Assembly: GCA_016125155.1 (NCBI GenBank)
Contig: WGMI01000024.1
Location: 1 to 64,000, forward strand
Direction: 5' to 3'
Source: a bacterium
Lineage (GTDB): Bacteria; Bacteroidota; Bacteroidia; Flavobacteriales; Schleiferiaceae
Length of the DNA: 64,000 nucleotides
Position 1 is the stretch's first letter. The number at the start of each line of letters is the position of its first letter. The notes under the pieces are model-generated. The model had not been told where the DNA came from. It searched no databases and saw only the letters and a program-made list of their open reading frames with translations. A program made the translations under genes and the position numbers. Positions 1 to 9,770 of this stretch are shown here, piece by piece.

Positions 1-84
1 CGAAACTGTGTAACGCTCTTTAAGTGCCTCTAAGACAACCTTTACCTTGAACGCCATCGTCAATTGCCGTCTTTTACTTTTCAT
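1..84 (-). CDS. IS3-family transposase OrfA, N-terminal part (runs off window start)
   Basis: Reverse complement of 1-84 reads MKSKRRQLTMAFKVKVVLEALKERYTVS, typical of the N-terminus of IS3-type OrfA helix-turn-helix proteins. Confidence 0.75.
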   Translation of the reverse strand, partial: MKSKRRQLTMAFKVKVVLEALKERYTVS

Positions 85-139
85 GACAGAGAAATTAAGA
101 AAGTTCAACTTTTCTGTCCAAAAAAGTTAGACCACTACA
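1..139 (-). mobile_element. IS3-like insertion sequence, 5' end with terminal inverted repeat
   Basis: OrfA start preceded by TGTAGTGGTCTAACTTTTTTGGACA (minus strand, 115-139), a TG-starting IS3-type terminal repeat; rest of element lies outside the window. Confidence 0.65.
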
Positions 140-205
140 GAATTTTGCCTTACTTCGCAACGCATTTGTAATGCAACGTATCAACCAATTTAACCGAAAG
201 AAAAA

Positions 206-790
206 GTGAAAACGAAACAGGGTATTTTAACCATGATTGTGTCCGTAGGACTTGGCATAAGCGAACTCCAAGCACAATACCACGAAGTCAAACTCGATGC
301 CGGTGGCCTGATTATGACCAACTTTGGTCTGGGCTATGAGTATTGTATCAACGACGACATGGGGATCAATCTTCGACTCGGATACTTCACCTCTGGCACG
401 TTGATTGAGTCGGACGACGATTATAATACATTCACAATTACAGCAGACTACCGCTACTATCTGGATTATAATGAAGGAGCCGACGGCTCGTTTGTCAGTG
501 GCTACCTGAAATACCGCAACCTTGTGGCAGAAAACTACTTCACGGACTTTGACCCCAATACAGGCGAGTTTTTAGACGCAGCCGACTTCAAGAGCAATGG
601 GGTGGCTTTTGGTCTCACTTATGGCCGAAAGTGGGTGACAAACAGTGGCTTTCTGTTTGAATCCTATGGAGGTGTTGGTCGCTACATCATCGAAAACGAA
701 TCCGTCCCCGAAGGTTATGAAGACCTGGAATATTTGAGCTTTCCATGGGATTTCCGCATCGGCTTGATCGTCGGCTGGCGTTTCGAATAA
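206..790 (+). CDS. Outer membrane beta-barrel family protein
   Basis: 194 aa, signal peptide-like N-terminus, alternating aromatic beta-strand pattern ending in WRFE; GTG start. Confidence 0.55.
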   Translation: MKTKQGILTMIVSVGLGISELQAQYHEVKLDAGGLIMTNFGLGYEYCINDDMGINLRLGYFTSGTLIESDDDYNTFTITADYRYYLDYNEGADGSFVSGYLKYRNLVAENYFTDFDPNTGEFLDAADFKSNGVAFGLTYGRKWVTNSGFLFESYGGVGRYIIENESVPEGYEDLEYLSFPWDFRIGLIVGWRFE

Positions 791-911
791 ATCAAACCCG
801 CTCTCTTTATGAAGTGCCCAACCCACAGAAACTTTCCGGGGGTTGGGTTTTTTTCTGTCATCTTCGCAATAATAAGTCTTGATATTCAGTTGCTCCAACC
901 AACGTAGCCAC

Positions 912-1844
912 ATGAAAATCGTTTGGAAAATTCTTCTGATTCTCTTCGGTGTCGGTGTTGTTGCGGTACTCTCCGCCCTCGCCTACGTCCGCTTTCGGGA
1001 TATGGAAGGAAAACACCCCGTAGAACCGCGCACCCTTGATTTGAGCGCTTCGGATCCCGGCGAAGGTGCCCGAATTGCGGCCATGGTCTGTCAACACTGC
1101 CACCTCGGGAGCGACGGGACGATGAGCGGGGGATTGGTGGCCGACGCCTCGGCTTTTGGTGAAGTATACGCGCCCAACATTACCCAACACCCCGAAAACG
1201 GCATTGGCGACTACACCCCGGGCGAAATTGATTATTTGATTCGAACGGGAATTAAGAGAAATGGAGGCTATGCTCCACCGTGGATGCCCAACAGCCCGTT
1301 GTTGGCCCAAAGCGATATGGCCCATTTGATCGCATGGCTCAAGAGCGATCGTCCCGAAGTACAGCCGAGCGAAGTGGTGCAACCCAAAACCCGTCCCAAC
1401 ATGCTGGCCCGGGCCTTGGCCGCCTTTGCGTTTCAACCGATTCCCTACAACGACAATGCACCCGCTCAGCCCCCGGCATCCAGCGACAAAATTGCTTTTG
1501 GAGGCTACTTGGCCAATGCGCGGTATGGTTGCTATCATTGCCACAGCGCCGATTTTGCCACGAACGACTTGATGGTGCCCGAACGCTCCAAAGGTTTTTA
1601 CCAAGGGGGCAATCAACTGACCGACGAAGCGGGCGAAAAAATAACCGCCCCCAACCTCACCCCGCATCCAGATGGACTCGGAGGGTGGTCGGAGGCGGAC
1701 TTTGCCAAAGCACTGCGGCAAGCCCAGCGCCAAGACGGAACCATGCTGCGCTATCCAATGCGCCCCTATGCCTTGCTTGCGGACGAGGAAATCTCAGCGA
1801 TCTACGCCTACCTGACCCATTTGCCTCAGGCTGCCGGAAACTGA
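912..1844 (+). CDS. Diheme cytochrome c family protein
   Basis: N-terminal TM segment and two CxxCH motifs (CQHCH, CYHCH); start MKIVWK. Confidence 0.8.
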   Translation: MKIVWKILLILFGVGVVAVLSALAYVRFRDMEGKHPVEPRTLDLSASDPGEGARIAAMVCQHCHLGSDGTMSGGLVADASAFGEVYAPNITQHPENGIGDYTPGEIDYLIRTGIKRNGGYAPPWMPNSPLLAQSDMAHLIAWLKSDRPEVQPSEVVQPKTRPNMLARALAAFAFQPIPYNDNAPAQPPASSDKIAFGGYLANARYGCYHCHSADFATNDLMVPERSKGFYQGGNQLTDEAGEKITAPNLTPHPDGLGGWSEADFAKALRQAQRQDGTMLRYPMRPYALLADEEISAIYAYLTHLPQAAGN

Positions 1845-1868
1845 GCCCGTTGGAGGACTGTGGTGCGG

Positions 1869-2396
1869 TTAGACCTTGACGAACTGGGCGTTGACCAGAA
1901 TCTTGACCTCGTCTCCCACCACTACCGATCCGGCCTCGGTCACGGCATTCCACTGAAGACCAAACTCCTTACGGCTGACCGCCCCGCTAATCTCGAAACC
2001 GGCTTTGGTGTTGCCATACGGATCGACAGCCGAACCGTTGAACTCGAGGTCGAGTTCCACCGGGCGGGCTGTACCGCGGATGGTTAAGTCGCCTTTGATC
2101 AGGTGCTTATCGCCTCTTTTTTCGACCGAAGTAGAGCGAAAGGAAATTTTGGGGTGATTGGCGGCATCAAAGAAATCGGCCGACTTCAGGTGGGCATCGC
2201 GATCGGATTGACGGGTGTCGATGCTGTCCACATCGGCTTCAAACGAGAATTGAGCATCGCTGAGATCGTCCGACTGGGTCTGAGCGGTGGCGCTAAAGCT
2301 CTTGAAGTGACCGGTCACATTGCTGACCATCATATGCCGCACTTTGAAGGTGGCTTCGCTGTGCATGGGGTCGAGGTTCCAAAGCGTCTTTTCCAT
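1869..2396 (-). CDS. YceI family protein
   Basis: Opening WNLDPMHSEATFKVRHMMVSNVTGHF and the GDLTIRGTARPVELDLEF motif are characteristic of YceI. Confidence 0.9.
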   Translation of the reverse strand: MEKTLWNLDPMHSEATFKVRHMMVSNVTGHFKSFSATAQTQSDDLSDAQFSFEADVDSIDTRQSDRDAHLKSADFFDAANHPKISFRSTSVEKRGDKHLIKGDLTIRGTARPVELDLEFNGSAVDPYGNTKAGFEISGAVSRKEFGLQWNAVTEAGSVVVGDEVKILVNAQFVKV

Positions 2397-2625
2397 GGGT
2401 ATTGTTTTTAGGCGGTTTGATGTTTGAACATGGCAAAGATATTCTTTTTCGATGTCGTAACATTGATTTGGGTGTCAAAAACCCCACGCACACTTTATTA
2501 ACCTCTCATTCAACGAAATAAAAATTATCGCAATCCAAGTACCCCTTGGAACCATCTCGCGAAAGGGCCTTTTTGCGGAACCTCCACACCAACCATAGGG
2601 GGCGAAAACGGAACTCCGCTTTCGG

Positions 2626-2699
<74 letters not shown>

Positions 2700-2784
2700 G
2701 GAAGTTTCAGACCCCGTGCATCCGAAACGAGGGCTGCAAATATACAAAGGCCGGGGTGGTTCCCGTCAACACCCTCCCCCTGCC

Positions 2785-4821
2785 CTAACGGCGGCGCTTG
2801 GCCGGTTTTTCGCCCCCGAGCAAGAGAATTTGCCCATAGCGGCTCTTGGGCGGGCGGGTATCGAGGCTGTATTGAAGCACGTAGGAATAAAATCCATTCG
2901 GCAGTTCTACATCGCTCAAATTGGTGCCCTTCCACCCCTTGGCTGGCTTCTGGGTTTCAAAGACCAGGGTTCCCCAACGATCGTAGATCTGCCAGTGGAA
3001 AAACGTGAATTCGCATGCCCCCTCTACCCAAATCTGATCGTTGTTCCCATCTCGGTTGGGGGTAAAGGCATCGGGGATAAAAATCAACGCATCGCCCCCA
3101 TCTTCCGTCACTTCAAAACTGTAGGTTCGGGTGCAATTGTTGGTCGGATTTCGCACTACAACGACGTATTCTCCTGCCTCATCCACCGAGGGCGCCGCAG
3201 TTCCTACGCCCGAAACCAAACCCGGTCCGGTCCATTGAAAACGCGCATCGGGATGGTTCGTGCTGATGCGAATATTGCCCACCGGGTTTGCGCAATTGAT
3301 GACAGGGAGCGAATAAGCCACAATGGCCGGGCTGATCGTATCACCCCGCACCAAAATAGAGTCCTCGGTAGAACAACTCCCGCTGGCATCGGTCACCACG
3401 GCGGTATACCAACCGGGAAGCCCCACCAACACCGAAGCACTGTTTTGAGCCGTTACCACATTGGGTCCGGTCCACAAGAAAGAAGCCCCCGGATCGCTCT
3501 GGGCAGTGAGGGTCACCAAAGGATCGTCGCACGAAATTTTGGACGAGACAGACAACGCCAGCGACGGCGCTCCTGTGGCGCCTCCCGTCACGACCACCGT
3601 ATCGGTTTGACCGCAATTGGGATCGGTTACAGTTACGATATAGATCCCCGGCGCATTGACCGTGGCATTGGGGGTATTGGCTCCGTTCACCACGCTCGGA
3701 CCGGTCCAAACGATCGTCGGATTGACCGCGGTGGTCGACACATTCAGGGTAGCCAAACCTGAGACACAATCGAGGGCCACTGGACTGGCAGCCGATACCG
3801 TGAAGTTGCAGCAGGAAGCAATCACAATGGTGTCGCTGAGCAGGCACTGGGCGGCGTCGTGGCAATAATCGCCGATGCAGACATAATACGTACCGGGCGT
3901 ACTGACGGTTATGCTCGAACTGTTCGATCCGTTCGACCAATAATAGCCGTAAAACGTTGGCTGATTGATGACCGGATAGTTGCTCAGATCCAGCGTTACC
4001 GGCCCATTGCACAAATCGGTATCGGGTCCGAGAAAATCGGCCACCTGTCCGTTGGGCGCATAGAGCGGGTTCAGGGGAGTTGTCATACCCTGCAAACAAC
4101 AATTGCCCCCAGCCGAAACCAGAAATGGGGTGGAGGGAAAGCAACTGTAGTCTGTCCAATGCGAAAAGAGGACGCTGCCAGGCCCGAATTCGGTCAGGAA
4201 ATAATCGACAATCTGGTTTGAGCTGTTGCCTCCGCCCGTGGCCAAATTCACGCAGCCTTCGGTCCCCACCATGCAGTTGACCAAGGGAATGCCGATGGGC
4301 GCGAAGACCTCGCCCAGCCTTGGCGTCAAGGCCGTATTGCCTCCGGCGGCATCGTAGACAGTGACCTGCGGAGGAACGAAGCCATTGACCTGAACGCCAC
4401 TGATGATGGGACCTGCACAGGGCGAAGGAGCGGTAGACCCGTATCCCGCATAAATGAGCTCTACCACATTGGCGGCAAATGCCCCGGTAATGTTGACGGC
4501 TACAGCCTCGTAGGTGCACACCCCAATCTTGAGGTTGGGGATGTTCTGATTGACCTCGATGTTCAATACCCCCCCTTCGTAGTTCGAAAACACCACGACG
4601 TTACCCGTCGGATCGCACACCTGTGCCTCCACAACACCCGTGAACAGGATGACCGCTGCTGTGAGCGCGCGCCAAACGCCTCCGGGCTTCGGGCCCCGAG
4701 GCAGAAGAAAATGCTTCTCTTTGGTTGGCTGGGTTTGCACTGTACTCAATTCACTATTAGCTCTTTCCAAAGAAAAGCCCCACATCGAAGCCTTCCTTTT
4801 GTTCAAAATACAAAATATCAA
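2785..4821 (-). CDS. Gliding motility-associated / T9SS type B C-terminal domain protein with Ig/PKD-like repeats
   Basis: Repeated WTGP..V modules, then FIPDAFTPNRDGNNDQ...FTFFHWQIYDRWGTLVFET...GWKG...LPNGFYSYVLQY, the gliding C-terminal signature; start may be internal. Confidence 0.85.
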   Translation of the reverse strand: MIFCILNKRKASMWGFSLERANSELSTVQTQPTKEKHFLLPRGPKPGGVWRALTAAVILFTGVVEAQVCDPTGNVVVFSNYEGGVLNIEVNQNIPNLKIGVCTYEAVAVNITGAFAANVVELIYAGYGSTAPSPCAGPIISGVQVNGFVPPQVTVYDAAGGNTALTPRLGEVFAPIGIPLVNCMVGTEGCVNLATGGGNSSNQIVDYFLTEFGPGSVLFSHWTDYSCFPSTPFLVSAGGNCCLQGMTTPLNPLYAPNGQVADFLGPDTDLCNGPVTLDLSNYPVINQPTFYGYYWSNGSNSSSITVSTPGTYYVCIGDYCHDAAQCLLSDTIVIASCCNFTVSAASPVALDCVSGLATLNVSTTAVNPTIVWTGPSVVNGANTPNATVNAPGIYIVTVTDPNCGQTDTVVVTGGATGAPSLALSVSSKISCDDPLVTLTAQSDPGASFLWTGPNVVTAQNSASVLVGLPGWYTAVVTDASGSCSTEDSILVRGDTISPAIVAYSLPVINCANPVGNIRISTNHPDARFQWTGPGLVSGVGTAAPSVDEAGEYVVVVRNPTNNCTRTYSFEVTEDGGDALIFIPDAFTPNRDGNNDQIWVEGACEFTFFHWQIYDRWGTLVFETQKPAKGWKGTNLSDVELPNGFYSYVLQYSLDTRPPKSRYGQILLLGGEKPAKRRR

Positions 4822-4859
4822 CGCCTTTGTTGACTATGGGTTAAGCCGATTCGAATCTT

Positions 4860-6971
4860 TTGCGAACTCCCAACGCCGTGGGTGGTTGTACTTTCGACAC
4901 ATGCTCGTCTCGGATCCCCATCGGTCTGACCCTGGCGGTTTCCGACGAGGCACTTTCAACACCATCGCTTATGGAAATCGCGGAAGCCCCTGCTTTTGGG
5001 CGCTATACCCCCAAAGAACTGCACACGGCGCTAGAAGAGGCCATTGTGCGTCAACGAGAACGGTGGAAGGCCCTATCGACCGACGTCCACCCTCCAGATT
5101 TCGACAATACCGTGGCGGCCTTGGAACAGAGCAGCGCGGAATTGGACGAATTGAGTTCCTTGCTGTTCAACCTCCATTCGGCCAATACCGACGACGAACT
5201 CGAACGCGTCGTGGAAGTGATCAGCCCCCAACTCGCTGCGCTCTCGAACGATTTGCTCCTCGACCCTGCCATGTTCGAGCGGGTGCGCACCGTGGCGGAA
5301 GGCCCTCATTCAACGGATCCGGTGCGCCAGCGGCTCCTGGACAAGACCTATAAAACCTTTGTGCGCAACGGGGCTCGGCTCGAGGACGCCAAGCGCCCGG
5401 AACTGCGCTCTATCGACCAAAGGCTGGCGTTGGCCACGGTGCAATTCGGTCAAAATGTGCTGAAATCGACCCGGGCTTTTAAGTTGGAATTATCTGAGGA
5501 ACAACTCGATGGGCTCCCAGAAGCCCAACGCGAAGCCGCCCGCACCCGCGCCCAAGAAACGGGTTCGCAAGCCGATGCCGTGCTGACCTTGGACCAACCG
5601 AGCTATCTGCCGGCCATGATGTATCTGAACGACCGCGGATTGCGCGAACAATTGTACCGGGCCTATACCGGTCGGGCGACTTCGGGCGATACCGACAACC
5701 GCCCGCTGGTGCTCGAAATTGCGGGGCTCCGTCGTCATCGCGCCCGTGTGCTCGGCTTTGAACACCATGCCGACTTTGTGTTGAGAGAGCGCATGGTGGA
5801 AAATGAAACCGCGTTGCGGGGCTTTTTGTCTGAACTCCTCGCCAAGGCCCGACCCGCCGCCGAACGCGATGCGCAAGACCTGAAGACACGCGCGCTTCAA
5901 GACGGTGTTAATGACTTAAAGCCTTGGGATACGGCTTATTATGGCGAAAAACTCAAACGAGAGCGCTACGATTTGGATTCAGAACAGCTCAGGCCCTATT
6001 TCGCGCTCCCCAAGGTACTCGATGGGTTATTTCAACTCGTATACCGGCTGTATGGGTTGCATTTCGACCCCCAAACCGAGGTACCCAAATACCACGAAGA
6101 TGTGGTGGCCTATGCCGTCCGCGATGCGGACGACCGTTTTGTGGGGCTGCTCTACCTCGACTTCTTCCCCCGTGCGGGCAAGAGGGCGGGCGCGTGGATG
6201 ACTTCGTATCGAGACGCCCGGGGAACGGGTGCGGACGAACAAAGACCCTGGATCTCGATTGTTTGCAATTTCACGCCACCCGGAGCCCAGCGTCCTTCCC
6301 TGCTCAGTTTCGACGAGGTGACCACCTTATTCCACGAAATGGGACATGCCCTCCATGGTCTCTTGGCCAAAGGGCCTTTTGCCTCGCTCAATGGCACCCA
6401 TGTGTATTGGGATTTCGTCGAATTGCCCTCTCAATTTATGGAGAACTGGTGCTACGAACCCGAGGTGTTGTCCCAATTTGCGCATCATTGGCAGACGGGA
6501 GCCCCTTTGCCTCTGGAATGGGTGGAGCGCATCCGGAATTCAGCGAATCACCTGATCGGGATTCAAACCCTGCGGCAATTGGGATTTGGATTGTTGGACT
6601 TGGCTTGGCACGGGGCCACCGAGGGGGAATATGCTTCTGTGGAAACCGTGGAACGCGCGGCCTTGCAACCCACCCAGTGGCTCGAACCGGTCGAGGGCAG
6701 TTTGGTGTCGACTTCGTTTAGCCATATTTTCCAAGGAGGCTATGCCGCGGGCTACTACAGCTACAAATGGGCCGAAGTACTCGATGCCGATGCCTTTGAA
6801 GCCTTTCGCGAAAACGGATTGTTCGACCCCCAGACTGCGGCAAAGTTTCGCCGATTGCTCGAAACTGGGGGGCAGGCGCATCCCGCCAAAGTGTACCGGG
6901 ATTTTCGGGGCCGAGACGCCGATCCCGAGGCCCTGCTCCGCCGTTCGGGTTTGATTCCGACCCAGGCGTGA
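4860..6971 (+). CDS. M3 family metallopeptidase (peptidyl-dipeptidase Dcp / oligopeptidase-like)
   Basis: HEMGHALHG zinc motif in an M3-type context; start could be 4971 (MEIAEAP). Confidence 0.9.
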   Translation: MRTPNAVGGCTFDTCSSRIPIGLTLAVSDEALSTPSLMEIAEAPAFGRYTPKELHTALEEAIVRQRERWKALSTDVHPPDFDNTVAALEQSSAELDELSSLLFNLHSANTDDELERVVEVISPQLAALSNDLLLDPAMFERVRTVAEGPHSTDPVRQRLLDKTYKTFVRNGARLEDAKRPELRSIDQRLALATVQFGQNVLKSTRAFKLELSEEQLDGLPEAQREAARTRAQETGSQADAVLTLDQPSYLPAMMYLNDRGLREQLYRAYTGRATSGDTDNRPLVLEIAGLRRHRARVLGFEHHADFVLRERMVENETALRGFLSELLAKARPAAERDAQDLKTRALQDGVNDLKPWDTAYYGEKLKRERYDLDSEQLRPYFALPKVLDGLFQLVYRLYGLHFDPQTEVPKYHEDVVAYAVRDADDRFVGLLYLDFFPRAGKRAGAWMTSYRDARGTGADEQRPWISIVCNFTPPGAQRPSLLSFDEVTTLFHEMGHALHGLLAKGPFASLNGTHVYWDFVELPSQFMENWCYEPEVLSQFAHHWQTGAPLPLEWVERIRNSANHLIGIQTLRQLGFGLLDLAWHGATEGEYASVETVERAALQPTQWLEPVEGSLVSTSFSHIFQGGYAAGYYSYKWAEVLDADAFEAFRENGLFDPQTAAKFRRLLETGGQAHPAKVYRDFRGRDADPEALLRRSGLIPTQA

Positions 6972-7795
6972 AGAAAAAGCGTCCGTTTGTCCAACGACCT
7001 CGTTTTCAGGCGGCCGACCCGGTACGGGCCAAAAAAGAACTCGGTCAGCACTTTCTCGAAGACGCCTCGGCCGCCGAGCGGCTTGCCGATGCCCTGGGCG
7101 ATCTCTCGGGGCAACGGATCCTCGAAATTGGTCCGGGAATGGGGGTTTTAACCCGTCCGCTCCTTGAACGCAAAGCCGATCTCAAGGTGGTGGAACTCGA
7201 TGGAGAATCGGTGCGCTATTTGGAGGCGCACTTTCCCGATCTCCAAGGGCGGATTGTCCCCGCGGATTTTCTCCACTGGCCTCTGGAACAGGCCTTTGAC
7301 GGGCAGTCCTTTTCGATTGTCGGGAACTTCCCGTACAACATCAGCTCGCAAATACTTTTCAAAACACTGGAAAACAAGAGCTTAATACCCTCTTTTGCCG
7401 GTATGTTTCAGCTCGAAGTGGCCCAGCGCATCGGCTCCCGAGAGGGCAACAAAGACTACGGAATCTTGAGCGTATTGACCCAAGCGTACTACGACGTAGA
7501 ATTCCTGTTCGAACTGGGTCCCGAGGTGTTCAACCCGCCTCCCAAGGTGCGCTCCGGGGTGATTCGCATGTTCCGCCGGGCTGCGGAACCCGAAGGCGTG
7601 CTCGAAAAAGACCTGAGGCTCATCGTCAAAACCGCCTTCAACCAAAGGCGAAAAACCCTGCGCAATGCCCTATCGCCGTTGGGCGCCGAGCATTCGGCGG
7701 TCCTCAAACTCGAAGCCGAAGGTTGGAGTGGTCTCCGGGCCGAACAACTCAGCGTGGAGCAATTCTGCGAACTTGCGCGTCGTCCGGCGGTCTAA
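6968..7795 (+). CDS. rsmA: 16S rRNA (adenine(1518)-N(6)/adenine(1519)-N(6))-dimethyltransferase
   Basis: KKELGQHFLED, ILEIGPGMGVLT, VGNFPYNISSQILFK motifs; overlaps upstream stop by GTGA. Confidence 0.95.
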   Translation: MKKKRPFVQRPRFQAADPVRAKKELGQHFLEDASAAERLADALGDLSGQRILEIGPGMGVLTRPLLERKADLKVVELDGESVRYLEAHFPDLQGRIVPADFLHWPLEQAFDGQSFSIVGNFPYNISSQILFKTLENKSLIPSFAGMFQLEVAQRIGSREGNKDYGILSVLTQAYYDVEFLFELGPEVFNPPPKVRSGVIRMFRRAAEPEGVLEKDLRLIVKTAFNQRRKTLRNALSPLGAEHSAVLKLEAEGWSGLRAEQLSVEQFCELARRPAV

Positions 7796-7857
7796 CGAAA
7801 ACGCGTTTGGCACGATTTCGGCTAGTGCCTCGTTACACGCTAAAAAAACTCCGACCC

Positions 7858-9765
7858 ATGCATCAACGAATTCTGTGGATCTTCTTTGGGCTCTCGATCG
7901 GCCTTTTGCGACTCGAGGCGCAAACCGTCGAAACCCGGGTGCGCGAAGTCCAGTTCTTTCAGGGCGAAGCGGAGGTAACCCGCACGGGCAACCTCGCCTT
8001 GGGGGCGGGCGAAAAAACCGTGCGCTTGGTGGATTTGCCCGCCGAAATGGACGACGCCAGCGTGCAATTGACCTTTGACCCCTCGGTCAAGGTGCTCGAC
8101 TTCAAGGTCTTGCGGACAACACAGGAACACGACAGCCTCAAACAACGCGCCATTGCGCTCGAAAAAAGCTACAAAAACCTGGTCGAAGAACACAAGACCA
8201 AGAGTGAAGAAATCGAGCGCTGGCGCATCGAAGAACAATTCTTGATGGCCAATCAGAACTTCGGGGGAACCGGAGGGCTTACTTCAAGTCAGTTTCAACA
8301 AAACCTCGATTTGGTCCGCAACCGCCTCGCGGATTTGCGCTCCAAAATCAAAACGGCCGAACTCCGCAAGCAGGCGCTCGACATCGAGGCCAACCAGACC
8401 CAAGCCCGGCTCAACGCGGTGCGGAGCAAGCGGCAAAAAACGGTCAAAGAAGTCGAGGCGGTGCTCGAAGTCAAAACCACCGGCACCTATATGGTGCGCT
8501 TGAGCTACCTGTGTCCGGGTGTCGACTGGCGGCCTTTTTACGAGGTGCGGGTGCAGCGGCTCAACCAACCCTTGCTGTTGGGGGTCAAGGCCCTCGTGCA
8601 ACAGCAAACCGGAGAAGACTGGAGCGGGGTCAAAATGGGTCTTTCGAATGCCGAACCGAGCCGGGGCAACGAACTCCAACCGCTCAATCCGTTTGAGCTG
8701 CAGTTTGGGGTGCCGTATCGCCCCCAATATCAACACAATAACAAGTCCTCAATGGGCATCACGGGCACCGTGCGAGGAAGGGTTTTCGATGTCAATACCC
8801 GCGAATCGATACCCTTTGCATCGATTCGGTTTTACAACGGCAACGAAATTGTCGGCAATGGGGTGAGCGACGTAGATGGCAGTTTTGCTGTACAACTCAA
8901 ACGTGCTGCCCTTCGATTTGAAGTACAATACATTGGATATGAATCACAATGGCTGTCCTTGTCCTATAAACAATTGTTCTATGAAGTGCCCCTCCAGAGC
9001 GGTGGCGCTCAATTGAGTGAAGTGAATATCATGTCTTCCCCTGCGGCCATGGGTGAAAGGAACTATACTTCGACTGGAAAACGAGAATCCATGCAATCCC
9101 TAGCCCTGGAAGCGAATGCGATGGACGGCGGGCTCTCTTTGATCGAACGCGCCCCGACCCAGTTGCGGTACGAAGTGAAACGCTCCCAGGACCTGTTGAG
9201 CGATGGGCAGGAAAAATCGGTTCCGATCCGCGAAATCGAAGTACCCGCGATCTACCGCTATCGGGCGCATCCGGGCATCGAAGAAAAGGTCTATCTATTT
9301 GCCTCGCTCGTCGACTGGAAAGGGCTGGAACTCCTCGACGGAGAGGCCGGACTGTACATCGGCGACCGCTATTTGGGCCGGAGTTCGATCGACGCCAAAA
9401 CGGTTTCCGATACGCTCGATATTGCCTTGGGCCGGGACGAAGCCGTACAGATCAAGCGGCAGCCAGTGGCCAACGCGGTCACCAAAACCCAGCTGGGCAG
9501 CAAGGTCAAGGAGACCCGCGCCTATACGATCGAGGTGCGCAATACGCGTCCCGATTCGATCAAAATCACCGTGGTCGATCGGTATCCCGTGAGCCGCAAC
9601 CCCGAAATAGAAGTAAAACTCACCCAACCGGGCGAGGCTAAGGCGAACGAGGCGGAAGGCACGCTCGAGTGGGAGCTCGAAATTCCAGGCAACAGCAACC
9701 GAACCCTAGAATTCGGTTTCGAGGTGCGCTATCCCAAAGGGCGTTCGATCAACCTGCCCGACTGA
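7858..9765 (+). CDS. DUF4139 domain protein (mucoidy-inhibitor MuiA-like) with inserted carboxypeptidase-regulatory-like domain
   Basis: N-terminal VREVQFFQGEAEVTRTGNLALGAGEKTVRLVDLPAEMDDASVQ; C-terminal DUF4139-like region; central GTVRGRVFDVNTRESIPFASIRFYNG...VSDVDGSF insertion. Confidence 0.8.
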   Translation: MHQRILWIFFGLSIGLLRLEAQTVETRVREVQFFQGEAEVTRTGNLALGAGEKTVRLVDLPAEMDDASVQLTFDPSVKVLDFKVLRTTQEHDSLKQRAIALEKSYKNLVEEHKTKSEEIERWRIEEQFLMANQNFGGTGGLTSSQFQQNLDLVRNRLADLRSKIKTAELRKQALDIEANQTQARLNAVRSKRQKTVKEVEAVLEVKTTGTYMVRLSYLCPGVDWRPFYEVRVQRLNQPLLLGVKALVQQQTGEDWSGVKMGLSNAEPSRGNELQPLNPFELQFGVPYRPQYQHNNKSSMGITGTVRGRVFDVNTRESIPFASIRFYNGNEIVGNGVSDVDGSFAVQLKRAALRFEVQYIGYESQWLSLSYKQLFYEVPLQSGGAQLSEVNIMSSPAAMGERNYTSTGKRESMQSLALEANAMDGGLSLIERAPTQLRYEVKRSQDLLSDGQEKSVPIREIEVPAIYRYRAHPGIEEKVYLFASLVDWKGLELLDGEAGLYIGDRYLGRSSIDAKTVSDTLDIALGRDEAVQIKRQPVANAVTKTQLGSKVKETRAYTIEVRNTRPDSIKITVVDRYPVSRNPEIEVKLTQPGEAKANEAEGTLEWELEIPGNSNRTLEFGFEVRYPKGRSINLPD

Positions 9766-9770
9766 GCCCG

